DNA from: Actinacidiphila glaucinigra
Lineage (GTDB): Bacteria > Actinomycetota > Actinomycetes > Streptomycetales > Streptomycetaceae
NCBI RefSeq assembly: GCF_900188405.1
Contig: NZ_FZOF01000031.1
Location: 41,467-105,466 of the forward strand
Length of the DNA stretch: 64,000 nt
Direction of reading: 5' to 3'
Positions 33,841 to 41,124 of the stretch are shown here, one piece after another. The position numbers and the translations under genes were made by a program. How positions within the stretch are numbered: the stretch's first letter is position 1; each line of letters begins with the position of its first letter. The notes beneath the pieces are model-generated. The model saw nothing but the letters and a program-made list of their open reading frames with translations, made no database searches and was not told the DNA's origin.

Positions 33841-35675
33841 CCGCACTCGGCCATCTCGTCCAGCCGCGGGCGCTGGTCGGCCAGCCCCTGCGAGGTCAGC
33901 GGCTTGAGGTGCTTGACGTACGACGCGCGCCAGGCGCCCGAGGTGATCTGCTCCTTTATGGTGTCGCAGATGGCCCGCTTCAGCGCGGGCTCGTTCTGCT
34001 GCAGCCCCACCCCGTACTCCTCGTTCCCGAAGGGCGCGCCCAGCAGCCGCAGTTCCTTGGTGTGCTGGGCCCGGTAGCCCGCCAGGATGATGTCGTCGGT
34101 CGACACGGCATCGACCTCGCCCGCGAGCAGTTCACCGACGCAGAGCCCGTACGAGGCCTGCTGCGCGGTCCTTATCTGCGGGTACTCCTTGCGGAGCCGC
34201 TCGGCGGGCGTGGAGTCGGTGACGGTGCAGACGTCGCGGCCGAACAGGTCCTGCACACTGTGGACGGGGGCGTCGGTGCGCACCAGGAAGTCCTGGCCGG
34301 CCTGGTAGTAGGGCCCGGCGAAGTCGACCTTCTCCTTGCGGGCGGGCGTGATCGAATAGCTGGCCACTATGAAGTCGACGTTCCCGGCACTCAGACGGTA
34401 CTCGCGGGACTGGGTGTCCACGACGGTGAACCGCACCTTCTTGAAGCCCAGATGCCTGGCGATGGCCCGCGCGAGGTCGATGTCGAAGCCCTCGTACCCG
34501 CCCTCGGCCGTCCTGGACTCCTCGCTGAGGCCCGGCTGGTCCTTCTTGACGCCGACGATGAGGTAACCGCGCTCGCGCGCGGCCTTGTACGTCGGCGAGC
34601 TGGACAGCGGGGGCCCGTCGTCCCGCATCCGGTCGACGGCGAACCAGCCGGCCGCGGCCAGGACAGCGAGACCCACCCCGCCCGCGACGAGCGTGTACCA
34701 GCGGCGGCGCCACGACCGCCCCCCGGGCGGGTGCACCGGCGGCGTACCGGCGTCGGGCTCGGTCAGGCGCGGCGAGGGCAGGGCGCCCGCGTCCGTCCGG
34801 GTGGCGTCCGGGTCGTAGTCCGGGTGGACGGCGACCGGGAACTGCGGGGTCTCCTGCGCCACGTGCTGCAGCAGTTGCTCGGCGCGCTCGGCGGACACCC
34901 GCGCGCCGGGCTCCTTGACCAGCAGCCCGTCGATCAGCGGGCGCAGCGGCCCCGCGTGCGCCGTCGGCGGCGGCTCGGTCGTGCGGACGGCCTCCAGCAC
35001 CTCGTACGGCGTCGGGCCGCGGAAGGGGGCCCGGCCCTCGACCATCTCGTAGAGCGTGACGCCCAGCGACCACAGGTCGGCGGCGGGCGTGGGCGTCAGC
35101 CGGCTGGCCAGCTCCGGCGCCAGGTACTGGGGGGTGCCGACGGTCTCGTGGATCCGCGTCACCTGGGCGGCGCCCTCGAAGGTCGCGATCCCGAAGTCCA
35201 TGAGCACCGCCCGCCCGTCCCGGCGGAAGAGGATGTTGTGCGGCTTCACATCACGGTGCAGCACCCCGGCCGCGTGCACCGCGCGCAGCCCGCGCAGCAC
35301 CTCCAGACCGATCTGCGCCGCCTGGAGCGCCGGGATCCGGCCCTGCTCGCGCAACTGGTCGGCCAGCGAGTGCGGGTTGACCTGCTCCATGACGATCCAG
35401 ACCTGGCCGTCGGCCTCGATCACGTCGTGCACCGCGACCACGTGCTCGTGCCCGATCCGGGCGATGGCCTGCGCCTCCCGGCGCGCCCGCTCCACCCACT
35501 GGGCCTGCGTCTCCGGGTCCAGCGCGCCCCGGAACAGCAGTTCCTTGACGGCGACCTGACGGCCGAGCCGGTTGTCGTACGCCTCCCACACCACGCCCAT
35601 GCCGCCGCGCCCCAGTTGCCGGCGCAGCTCGTAGCGGCCGTCGACGAGGGTGTGCGGCATACCCCCAGAACTCAT
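33837..35675 (-). CDS. Transmembrane Ser/Thr protein kinase with extracellular GluB-like solute-binding domain
   Basis: 612 aa from ATG 35675. Residues about 15-270 are a Hanks-type kinase: LGRGGMGVVWEAYD glycine loop, catalytic Lys44 in VAVKELL, HRDVKPHNILF, DFGIATFEG and GTPQYLAPE, all intact. A Pro-rich juxtamembrane stretch leads to one membrane helix (about 325-345, LVAGGVGLAVLAAAGWFAV). Residues about 355-600 are an SBP_bac_3 domain outside the cell, with YEGFDIDLARAIARHLGF, VDFAGPYYQAGQDFLV and VDAVSTDDIILAGYRAQ matching GluB position for position. This is a receptor kinase probably gated by glutamate or a similar amino acid. It is flanked by two MITE-like copies and lies next to a TAXI-type binding protein. 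Confidence 0.88.
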   Translation of the reverse strand: MSSGGMPHTLVDGRYELRRQLGRGGMGVVWEAYDNRLGRQVAVKELLFRGALDPETQAQWVERARREAQAIARIGHEHVVAVHDVIEADGQVWIVMEQVNPHSLADQLREQGRIPALQAAQIGLEVLRGLRAVHAAGVLHRDVKPHNILFRRDGRAVLMDFGIATFEGAAQVTRIHETVGTPQYLAPELASRLTPTPAADLWSLGVTLYEMVEGRAPFRGPTPYEVLEAVRTTEPPPTAHAGPLRPLIDGLLVKEPGARVSAERAEQLLQHVAQETPQFPVAVHPDYDPDATRTDAGALPSPRLTEPDAGTPPVHPPGGRSWRRRWYTLVAGGVGLAVLAAAGWFAVDRMRDDGPPLSSSPTYKAARERGYLIVGVKKDQPGLSEESRTAEGGYEGFDIDLARAIARHLGFKKVRFTVVDTQSREYRLSAGNVDFIVASYSITPARKEKVDFAGPYYQAGQDFLVRTDAPVHSVQDLFGRDVCTVTDSTPAERLRKEYPQIRTAQQASYGLCVGELLAGEVDAVSTDDIILAGYRAQHTKELRLLGAPFGNEEYGVGLQQNEPALKRAICDTIKEQITSGAWRASYVKHLKPLTSQGLADQRPRLDEMAECG

Positions 35676-35802
35676 GCGTGTGCCCCCATCGGTACGTGGT
35701 CCGCTACAGGTTAGGGGGCTCTGACGGGGATGAACATCGCCCCCGGGACGCGGAACGATCACATGTCGGGCGGAATGGTCCGTACCGGCGCCGGTGGCGC
35801 CC

Positions 35803-36050
35803 AGGCCGTGTCGTCATTGAACTCCCCAGCTGCCGCCGGGAGGTGCCCCCCACCGCCCGGAGGGCGGGCTCGGCGGCTCCCCCGGCTGACGCCGGCGGTG
35901 CCCCCAAGTGCGGTGCATCGCAAGGCGGAGCATGCTCGCAGTGGGCTACTCGGACGATTCGCCGACGCAGCGCGGGGGACTGGGGGAGTGCCGCCGAGCG
36001 GGGGCACCTCCGGCCGAAGGCCGGGGGAGGGCATGTGACGTCACGGCCTA
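35803..36050. mobile_element. MITE-like hairpin element, copy 2 (longer, diverged)
   Basis: This copy shares the core of copy 1: GTGCGGTGCATCGCAAGGC, then GTGGGCTACTCGGACGATTC and CGACGCAGCG. Its ends (GGCCGTGTCGTCATTG at left, GGCCGTGACGTCACATG reading in from the right) match those of copy 1. It is about 245 bp, enlarged by extra GC-rich inverted repeats on both arms, such as CGGCCGAAGGCCGG and GAGGTGCCCCC / GGGGGCACCTC. The flanks CCAG and CTAC are each one base from CTAG. The right end overlaps the TAG stop of the TAXI gene. No transposase is present. Confidence 0.65.
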
Positions 36051-37031
36051 CGGCTTCACGGACCGGTAGTAGCGCTCGGCGCCCGCGTGCAGCCGCAGGG
36101 GGTCGGTGAAGACCGCCGTCCGCAGGTCCATCAGCTGGGCGGCGTGCACCTCCTGACCGATCCGGTCGCGGCTGTCGATCACGGTGCGGGTGAGGCGGTC
36201 CACCAGGCCGGTGTCCGTCCGGTCGGTGGTGATCAGCAGGTTGGCCACGGCGATCGTCTGCACCGCGCGGCCGCCCTGGACCATCGGGTAGGCGTCCGCG
36301 GGCATGACGGCCTGCCGGTAGTACGCCGACTCCTCGCTCTCGGCGTGCAGCCGGGCCACTAGGTCGCCGAGTTGCACCAGCTTCACATCGGTGGTCTCCG
36401 CCAGGTTCGCGATCGTCTTGGTCGGCAGTCCGCCCGACCAGAAGAACGCGTCCAGCTTCCCCTCGCGCAGCATCTCCGGCGCCCGGTCGATGCCCACCGT
36501 CCGGCGCCGCACGTCGCCGGGCTCCCCGAGGTCCGCGGCCTCGAGCAGCCGCTGCGCTATCAGGTTCACCCCGGAGCTGGGCTGGCCGATCCCCACCCGC
36601 AGCCCGCGCAGGTCCTTCGCCGACCGCACGGGGGAGCCGGCGGGCACCACGAGCTGCATGTAGTCGTCGTACAGCCGCGCGCAGGCCCGCAGCCGCCCCG
36701 CGCCCGGGCCGTCGTAGTCGGCGACGGCGTCGGCCGCGGCGATCGCGAAATCGGCCTTGCCCGTCGCCACCCGCCGGACGTTGTCCACGGACCCCTCGGA
36801 CCGCACCAGGCGCACCGGTACCCCGGGCAGGTCCGTGTGCAGATAGGGCTGGAGCCGCTTCCCGTACGTGTCGTACACGCCGTTGCGCACACCGGTGGCG
36901 AAGTCGACCCTGTCCTTCGGGTACGACGGCCCGTCGGAGGGCAGCACCCACCACAGCAGCAGCGCGACCGCCGCCGCCACCGCCAGCACGGCCTGCACGG
37001 CCCGGCGTCTGCCGATACGGGGGAGCTCCAT
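36048..37031 (-). CDS. TAXI-family (TRAP-type) solute-binding protein, membrane-anchored
   Basis: 327 aa from ATG 37031. A basic N terminus (MELPRIGRRRAVQ) is followed by one membrane helix (AVLAVAAAVALLLWWVLP) that probably stays uncleaved and anchors the protein outside. The rest is a TAXI-type binding domain: VDFATGVRNGVYDTYGKRL, GKADFAIAAADAVADY, LRGLRVGIGQPSSGVNLIAQ and KLDAFFWSGGLPTKTI. TAXI proteins normally feed TRAP permeases, but no TRAP membrane subunit is nearby. The next gene on this strand is the SBP-domain kinase. I therefore consider a ligand-sensing role as likely as transport. It is divergent from the MBL-fold gene. Confidence 0.85.
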   Translation of the reverse strand: MELPRIGRRRAVQAVLAVAAAVALLLWWVLPSDGPSYPKDRVDFATGVRNGVYDTYGKRLQPYLHTDLPGVPVRLVRSEGSVDNVRRVATGKADFAIAAADAVADYDGPGAGRLRACARLYDDYMQLVVPAGSPVRSAKDLRGLRVGIGQPSSGVNLIAQRLLEAADLGEPGDVRRRTVGIDRAPEMLREGKLDAFFWSGGLPTKTIANLAETTDVKLVQLGDLVARLHAESEESAYYRQAVMPADAYPMVQGGRAVQTIAVANLLITTDRTDTGLVDRLTRTVIDSRDRIGQEVHAAQLMDLRTAVFTDPLRLHAGAERYYRSVKP

Positions 37032-37160
37032 CCCCGTGATGGTGCCAGGCCCGGCGCCGCACTGGCCAGCGCCGTCCCGCGGCCTGCGGCTCCCGGACGT
37101 TCAGGTCCGCCCCACGGGGAACACTCCTCCCAGGGCGCGCCCCGCCGAAGGGAGGTCCGC

Positions 37161-38048
37161 ATGGCACGCTCGGTGACCTGGACGGTGGGCGACCTCGTCG
37201 TGCACCGCGTCGACGAGACGACGCTGCCCCCGCGGACCGGACGGCGCCTGCTGCCCGCCGCCACCCCGCAGGCCGTGGCGGGGGCGCCGTGGCTGCGGCC
37301 GGACTTCGCCGCCGCCGACGGCACGCTCCGCCTGGCGACCCACACCTTCGCCGTGGCGGCCGGCGGCCTGCGCGTGCTGGTGGACACCGGGATCGGCAAC
37401 GGCAAGACCCGGTCCGACCCCGCGTGGCACCGTCTCGCCACGGACTACCCGCGGCGCCTGGCGGAGGCGGGTTTCCCGCCGGACTCCGTGGACCTGGTGA
37501 TCCTGACCCACCTGCACACCGACCACGTCGGCTGGAACACCCGCGAGGACGGCGGCGCCTGGGTGCCCGCGTTCCCCCGCGCCCGCTACCTGGTCTCCCG
37601 CGCCGAATGGGACCACTGGGCGGGGACGGACCTGGACGACGACCACCGGCAGGTGTTCCGCGACTCGGTGCTGCCGGTCCGCGACGCCGGACTGCTCGAC
37701 CTCGCCGACGTCACCGGCGCCCCCGTGGAGGCGGCCCCCGGGATCCGTCTCCTGCCGGTGCCCGGGCACACCCCGGGGCAGATCGCGGTCGAGCTGCGCG
37801 GCACGGGCCGGTCGGCACTGGTGACCGGCGACAGCTTCCACCACCCCGTGCAGATCGCCGACCCGGCGATCACCAGCACCGCGGACGACGACCCGGCCCT
37901 GGCCGTGCGTACCCGCCGCGCGCTGCTCGGCCGGTACGCGGGTACGGACACCCTGCTGCTGGGCACCCACTTCCCGCCGCCCACCGCGGGCACCGTCGTC
38001 CCGTGGGCGGACGGCCACCGCCTCCTCCCCGAGCCGCCCGCCACCTGA
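37161..38048 (+). CDS. MBL-fold metallo-hydrolase
   Basis: 295 aa. ATG 37161 follows GGGAGGTCCGC. The metallo-beta-lactamase zinc motif is complete in VILTHLHTDHVGWN (HxHxDH), with a further His in LPVPGHTPGQIAVEL, Asp in ALVTGDSFHHPVQ and a last His in LLLGTHFPPP. The N-terminal part VLVDTGIGNGK is typical of the lactonase/hydrolase branch of the superfamily. The substrate is unknown; lactonase-like activity is possible. It is divergent from the TAXI gene and is followed by a hairpin terminator, so it is a single-gene unit. Confidence 0.85.
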   Translation: MARSVTWTVGDLVVHRVDETTLPPRTGRRLLPAATPQAVAGAPWLRPDFAAADGTLRLATHTFAVAAGGLRVLVDTGIGNGKTRSDPAWHRLATDYPRRLAEAGFPPDSVDLVILTHLHTDHVGWNTREDGGAWVPAFPRARYLVSRAEWDHWAGTDLDDDHRQVFRDSVLPVRDAGLLDLADVTGAPVEAAPGIRLLPVPGHTPGQIAVELRGTGRSALVTGDSFHHPVQIADPAITSTADDDPALAVRTRRALLGRYAGTDTLLLGTHFPPPTAGTVVPWADGHRLLPEPPAT

Positions 38049-38077
38049 CGCGGCGCCGCCGCCCGCCGTCGCCGGGT

Positions 38078-38099
38078 GCCCGCCCCCACAGGGGCGGGC
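38078..38099 (+). terminator. Terminator hairpin after the MBL-fold gene
   Basis: Perfect 9-bp stem GCCCGCCCC (38078-38086) with GGGGCGGGC (38091-38099) and loop CACA, 30 nt after the stop codon. Confidence 0.65.
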
Positions 38100-38128
38100 G
38101 CGGTCACGGGCACGCGCGACGCGCCCCT

Positions 38129-38143
38129 TACCCTGGACGGGTG
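38129..38143 (+). promoter_or_regulatory. -10 element for a probable leaderless miaB transcript
   Basis: TACCCT (38129-38134) lies exactly 6 nt before the GTG at 38141, which is in frame with miaB. It shares this spacing with the DUF3046 and dapF starts in the window. No -35 is obvious. Confidence 0.45.
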
Positions 38144-39652
38144 CAGCGTGAAGAGCAGGATGTGAAGAGCTACGAGATCCGCACCTACGGGTGCCAGATG
38201 AACGTCCACGACTCCGAGCGGCTGGCAGGCCTCCTGGAGGCGGCCGGCTACGTCCGCGCGCCCAAGGGCGAGGACGGCTCGGTGGCCGCAGATGTTGTCG
38301 TCTTCAACACCTGCGCGGTCCGGGAGAACGCCGACAACCGCCTCTACGGCAACCTCGGCCGCCTGGCGCCGCAGAAGGCCGCCCGGCCCGGCATGCAGAT
38401 CGCCGTCGGCGGCTGCCTGGCGCAGAAGGACCGGGACACCATCGTCAAGAAGGCCCCCTGGGTCGACGTCGTCTTCGGCACCCACAACATCGGCAGCCTC
38501 CCGGTGCTGCTGGAGCGCGCCCGGATCGCCGAAGAGGCGCAGGTCGAGATCGCCGAGTCGCTGGAGACCTTCCCGTCCACGCTGCCGACCCGGCGCGAGT
38601 CGGCCTACGCGGCGTGGGTGTCGATCTCGGTCGGCTGCAACAACACCTGCACCTTCTGCATCGTCCCCGCGCTGCGCGGCAAGGAGAAGGACCGCCGTCC
38701 CGGCGACGTCCTCGCCGAGGTCGAGGCACTGGTCGCCGAGGGCGTCATCGAGGTCACCCTGCTCGGCCAGAACGTCAACGCCTACGGCTCCGACATCGGC
38801 GACCGCGAGGCCTTCAGCAAGCTGCTGCGCGCCTGCGGGAAGATCGACGGCCTGGAGCGGGTCCGCTTCACCTCGCCCCACCCGCGCGACTTCACCGACG
38901 ACGTGATCGCGGCCATGGCCGAGACCCCGAACGCGATGCACCAGCTGCACATGCCGCTGCAGTCCGGTTCCGACGCCGTGCTGCGCGCGATGCGCCGCTC
39001 GTACCGGCAGGACCGCTACCTCGGCATCATCGAGAAGGTGCGCGCCGCGATGCCGGACGCCGCCATCTCCACCGACATCATCGTGGGCTTCCCCGGCGAG
39101 ACCGAGGAGGACTTCGAGCAGACGCTGCACGTGGTGCGCGAGGCGCGCTTCGCGCAGGCCTACACCTTCCAGTACTCCAAGCGTCCGGGCACGCCCGCCG
39201 CCGAGATGGAGGGCCAGGTGCCGAAGGCCGTCGTCCAGGAGCGCTACGAGCGGCTGGTCGCGCTCCAGGAGGAGATCTCCTGGGCCGAGAACAAGAAGCA
39301 GGTCGGCCGCACCCTGGAGGTGCTGGTCGCCGAGGGCGAGGGCCGCAAGGACGACGCCACTCGGCGCCTGTCCGGCCGCGCCCCAGACAACCGCCTGGTG
39401 CACTTCGCGCCGCCCGCCGAGCCGGTCCGTCCCGGCGACGTGGTGATGGCGGAGATCAGCTACGCCGCACCGCACCACCTGCTCGCCGAGCACCCGGCGT
39501 TCGGCGTCCGCCGCACCGCGGCGGGCGACGCCTGGGAGCGGCGCACCTCGGCCGCGGCGGCCAAGCCCGCGGGTGTCATGCTGGGCCTGCCGACGATCGG
39601 CGCGCCCGTGCCGGCACCGGCGGCCGCCGCGCCGGGATGCGGCTGCGACTGA
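38141..39652 (+). CDS. miaB: tRNA-2-methylthio-N6-dimethylallyladenosine synthase MiaB
   Basis: 503 aa if started at the leaderless-type GTG 38141; GTG 38162 (AGGA upstream) would give 496 aa. The N-terminal MTTase domain has the auxiliary cluster cysteines in RTYGCQMNVHD, VVFNTCAVRENAD and VGGCLAQKD. The radical-SAM motif CxxxCxxC is in SVGCNNTCTFCIVP. The C terminus has a TRAM-like domain and the tail PGCGCD. It adds a methylthio group to i6A37 of tRNAs, using S-adenosylmethionine and iron-sulfur clusters. The enzyme making its substrate, MiaA, is encoded about 1.5 kb downstream. Confidence 0.95.
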   Translation: MQREEQDVKSYEIRTYGCQMNVHDSERLAGLLEAAGYVRAPKGEDGSVAADVVVFNTCAVRENADNRLYGNLGRLAPQKAARPGMQIAVGGCLAQKDRDTIVKKAPWVDVVFGTHNIGSLPVLLERARIAEEAQVEIAESLETFPSTLPTRRESAYAAWVSISVGCNNTCTFCIVPALRGKEKDRRPGDVLAEVEALVAEGVIEVTLLGQNVNAYGSDIGDREAFSKLLRACGKIDGLERVRFTSPHPRDFTDDVIAAMAETPNAMHQLHMPLQSGSDAVLRAMRRSYRQDRYLGIIEKVRAAMPDAAISTDIIVGFPGETEEDFEQTLHVVREARFAQAYTFQYSKRPGTPAAEMEGQVPKAVVQERYERLVALQEEISWAENKKQVGRTLEVLVAEGEGRKDDATRRLSGRAPDNRLVHFAPPAEPVRPGDVVMAEISYAAPHHLLAEHPAFGVRRTAAGDAWERRTSAAAAKPAGVMLGLPTIGAPVPAPAAAAPGCGCD

Positions 39653-39695
39653 CGGAGCGGGGACCGCGGGGACGCGGGGACAAGGGGGGACGCTG

Positions 39696-40025
39696 ATGGC
39701 TCGTTGGGGACTGTTCGCCGAGGAGACCGTGGGCAGCGGCGACGCCAGGCGCTGGGAGTACGAGCTCCTCGGCCACGCCGACGGCACCCGCGAGGAGGCG
39801 CTGCGCAAGCTGGAGGAGACGGCGCTGGCCTACCGGCCGAGCAAGCCGTTCACCGTGCGGCGCAGCTGGCTGTACCGCTCGGGGGAGGGGTTCGTCCAGG
39901 TCAACGAGGGTGTGACCACGACGTACATCTGCCGTTTCACGGTCGCCGAACTGGTCCGCGACAGCAAGGACCCGAAGGTCGCCGCCATGGCCGAGCCCTG
40001 GGACCGCGTGCCCGAGGGCTTCTGA
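39696..40025 (+). CDS. Conserved hypothetical protein between miaB and the LigB-like gene
   Basis: 109 aa. ATG 39696 follows a strong AAGGGGGGA site. It begins MARWGLFAEETVGSG and contains RPSKPFTVRRSWLYRSGEGF and YICRFTVAELVRD, a compact alpha/beta protein with no signal peptide or membrane segment. I do not recognise a named family beyond its being a conserved streptomycete companion of miaB. Spacing to miaB is 43 nt, so cotranscription is likely. Function unknown. Confidence 0.8.
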   Translation: MARWGLFAEETVGSGDARRWEYELLGHADGTREEALRKLEETALAYRPSKPFTVRRSWLYRSGEGFVQVNEGVTTTYICRFTVAELVRDSKDPKVAAMAEPWDRVPEGF

Positions 40026-40037
40026 GACCACGGACGG

Positions 40038-40053
40038 TAGGGTTCCGATCATG
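40038..40053 (+). promoter_or_regulatory. -10 element for a probable leaderless LigB-like gene
   Basis: TAGGGT (40038-40043) is followed by 7 nt and then the ATG at 40051, with no ribosome binding site between. Confidence 0.4.
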
Positions 40054-40746
40054 CTGGTCGCCGCCGCCGTCTGCCCCTGTCCGCCGTTGCTCGTGCCCGA
40101 CGTCGCGTCGGGCGCGGCGCCGGAACTGGACCCGCTGCGCGCCGCCTGCGCGGACGCCCTGGCCGTGCCGGCCGCCGCGCGACCCGATCTGCTCGTGGTG
40201 GTGGGCGCCGCGGACTCCGCGCACGTCTGGGAGGGCGGTGGCACGGGCTCGCTGCGCCCTTACGGCGTGAACCTCTCGGTGCGGCTCGGCGACGGCAGCG
40301 ACCCCGAGCCCCTGGCCCCCTCGCTGACGCTCGCGGCCTGGCTCCTGACCCGGGCCGGCTCGACCGCGCCGCTGCACGCCGCCGGAGTGCCCGTGACCGC
40401 GCCGGCGGCAAGGATGCTGGAACTGGGGCGGGGCCTGGCGGAGCTGGCCGACCGGGTGGCGCTGCTGGTCATGGGGGACGGCAGCACCTGCCGCACGCTC
40501 AAGGCCCCCGGCTACCTCGACGAGCGCGCCGAGCCCTTCGACGCCTCCGTGGCGCGCGCCCTGGGCGCCGCCGACACCGAGGCGCTGGCCGCTCTGGACG
40601 TGCCGCTGGCGACCGAACTGGGAGCGGCCGGACGCGCCCCCTGGCAGGTGCTCGCCGGCGCCGCCGACGGCGCCGGGCTCAGCGGTGACCTGCTGTACGA
40701 CCAGGCGCCGTACGGCGTCGGCTACTTCGTGGCGGCCTGGTCGTAG
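40051..40746 (+). CDS. Class III extradiol dioxygenase subunit B-like protein
   Basis: 231 aa from ATG 40051. The start MLVAAAVCPCPPLLVPDVA resembles the LigB family, in which the equivalent position holds metal-binding His residues; here Cys-Pro-Cys-Pro takes their place. LLVVVGAADSAHVWEGG and VALLVMGDGSTCRTLKAPGY are further conserved blocks. With the usual iron-binding histidines absent at the N terminus, dioxygenase activity is doubtful and a different, unknown reaction is more likely. The protein is conserved between miaB and miaA in streptomycetes. No pathway partner is visible. Confidence 0.75.
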   Translation: MLVAAAVCPCPPLLVPDVASGAAPELDPLRAACADALAVPAAARPDLLVVVGAADSAHVWEGGGTGSLRPYGVNLSVRLGDGSDPEPLAPSLTLAAWLLTRAGSTAPLHAAGVPVTAPAARMLELGRGLAELADRVALLVMGDGSTCRTLKAPGYLDERAEPFDASVARALGAADTEALAALDVPLATELGAAGRAPWQVLAGAADGAGLSGDLLYDQAPYGVGYFVAAWS

Positions 40747-40776
40747 CCGCGGCGGGTCCCGGGGCCCGGACCGTCG

Positions 40777-41016
40777 TCAGGGCGTTTCCTTGGAGCCGCC
40801 GTCCTTCAGGTGCTCCATGGCGTCCTTCGTCTTGTCCACGCCCTTGTGGATCTTTCCGCTGTACTTGTGCTTGGTCTTCTCGTCGACCGTGCGCGCGACC
40901 TTGTCCAGCCGGGTGCCGATCGCCTCGCCGTGCTGCTCCATGAAGTCGCCGGCCTTGGCGCCGGCCCTGGCCCTGGCGTGCTCGGCCTTGGCCTTCAGCG
41001 TGTCCTTGAGGCTCAT
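40777..41016 (-). CDS. Small antitoxin-like protein (Rv0909/MT0933 type)
   Basis: 79 aa, starting MSLKDTLKAKAEHARARAGA. It is highly charged and helical, with KAGDFMEQHGEAIGTRLDKV and KYSGKIHKGVDKTKDAMEHL, the pattern of the MT0933-like antitoxin family of actinobacteria. No adjacent toxin gene is seen: the neighbours are the LigB-like gene and miaA, both on the other strand. The family name comes from type II modules in mycobacteria, so an antitoxin role here is unproven. It could be a solitary DNA-binding or stress protein. Confidence 0.75.
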   Translation of the reverse strand: MSLKDTLKAKAEHARARAGAKAGDFMEQHGEAIGTRLDKVARTVDEKTKHKYSGKIHKGVDKTKDAMEHLKDGGSKETP

Positions 41017-41124
41017 GCGTCACCGTCTCCCATGGATGCCTTTGTCGGAAATGACCCTTTTCCCGTAACGATCTTACTCGTCCACGGGTGAAACCGCGCC
41101 GCCGGAATTTGCGAAACTGTGCAC

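Noticed and set aside
38050..38130. tRNA or small RNA upstream of miaB
   Set aside because: The only structure is a simple 9-bp GC hairpin, adequate as a terminator of the preceding gene; no cloverleaf is seen. No tRNA or rRNA was found elsewhere in the window.
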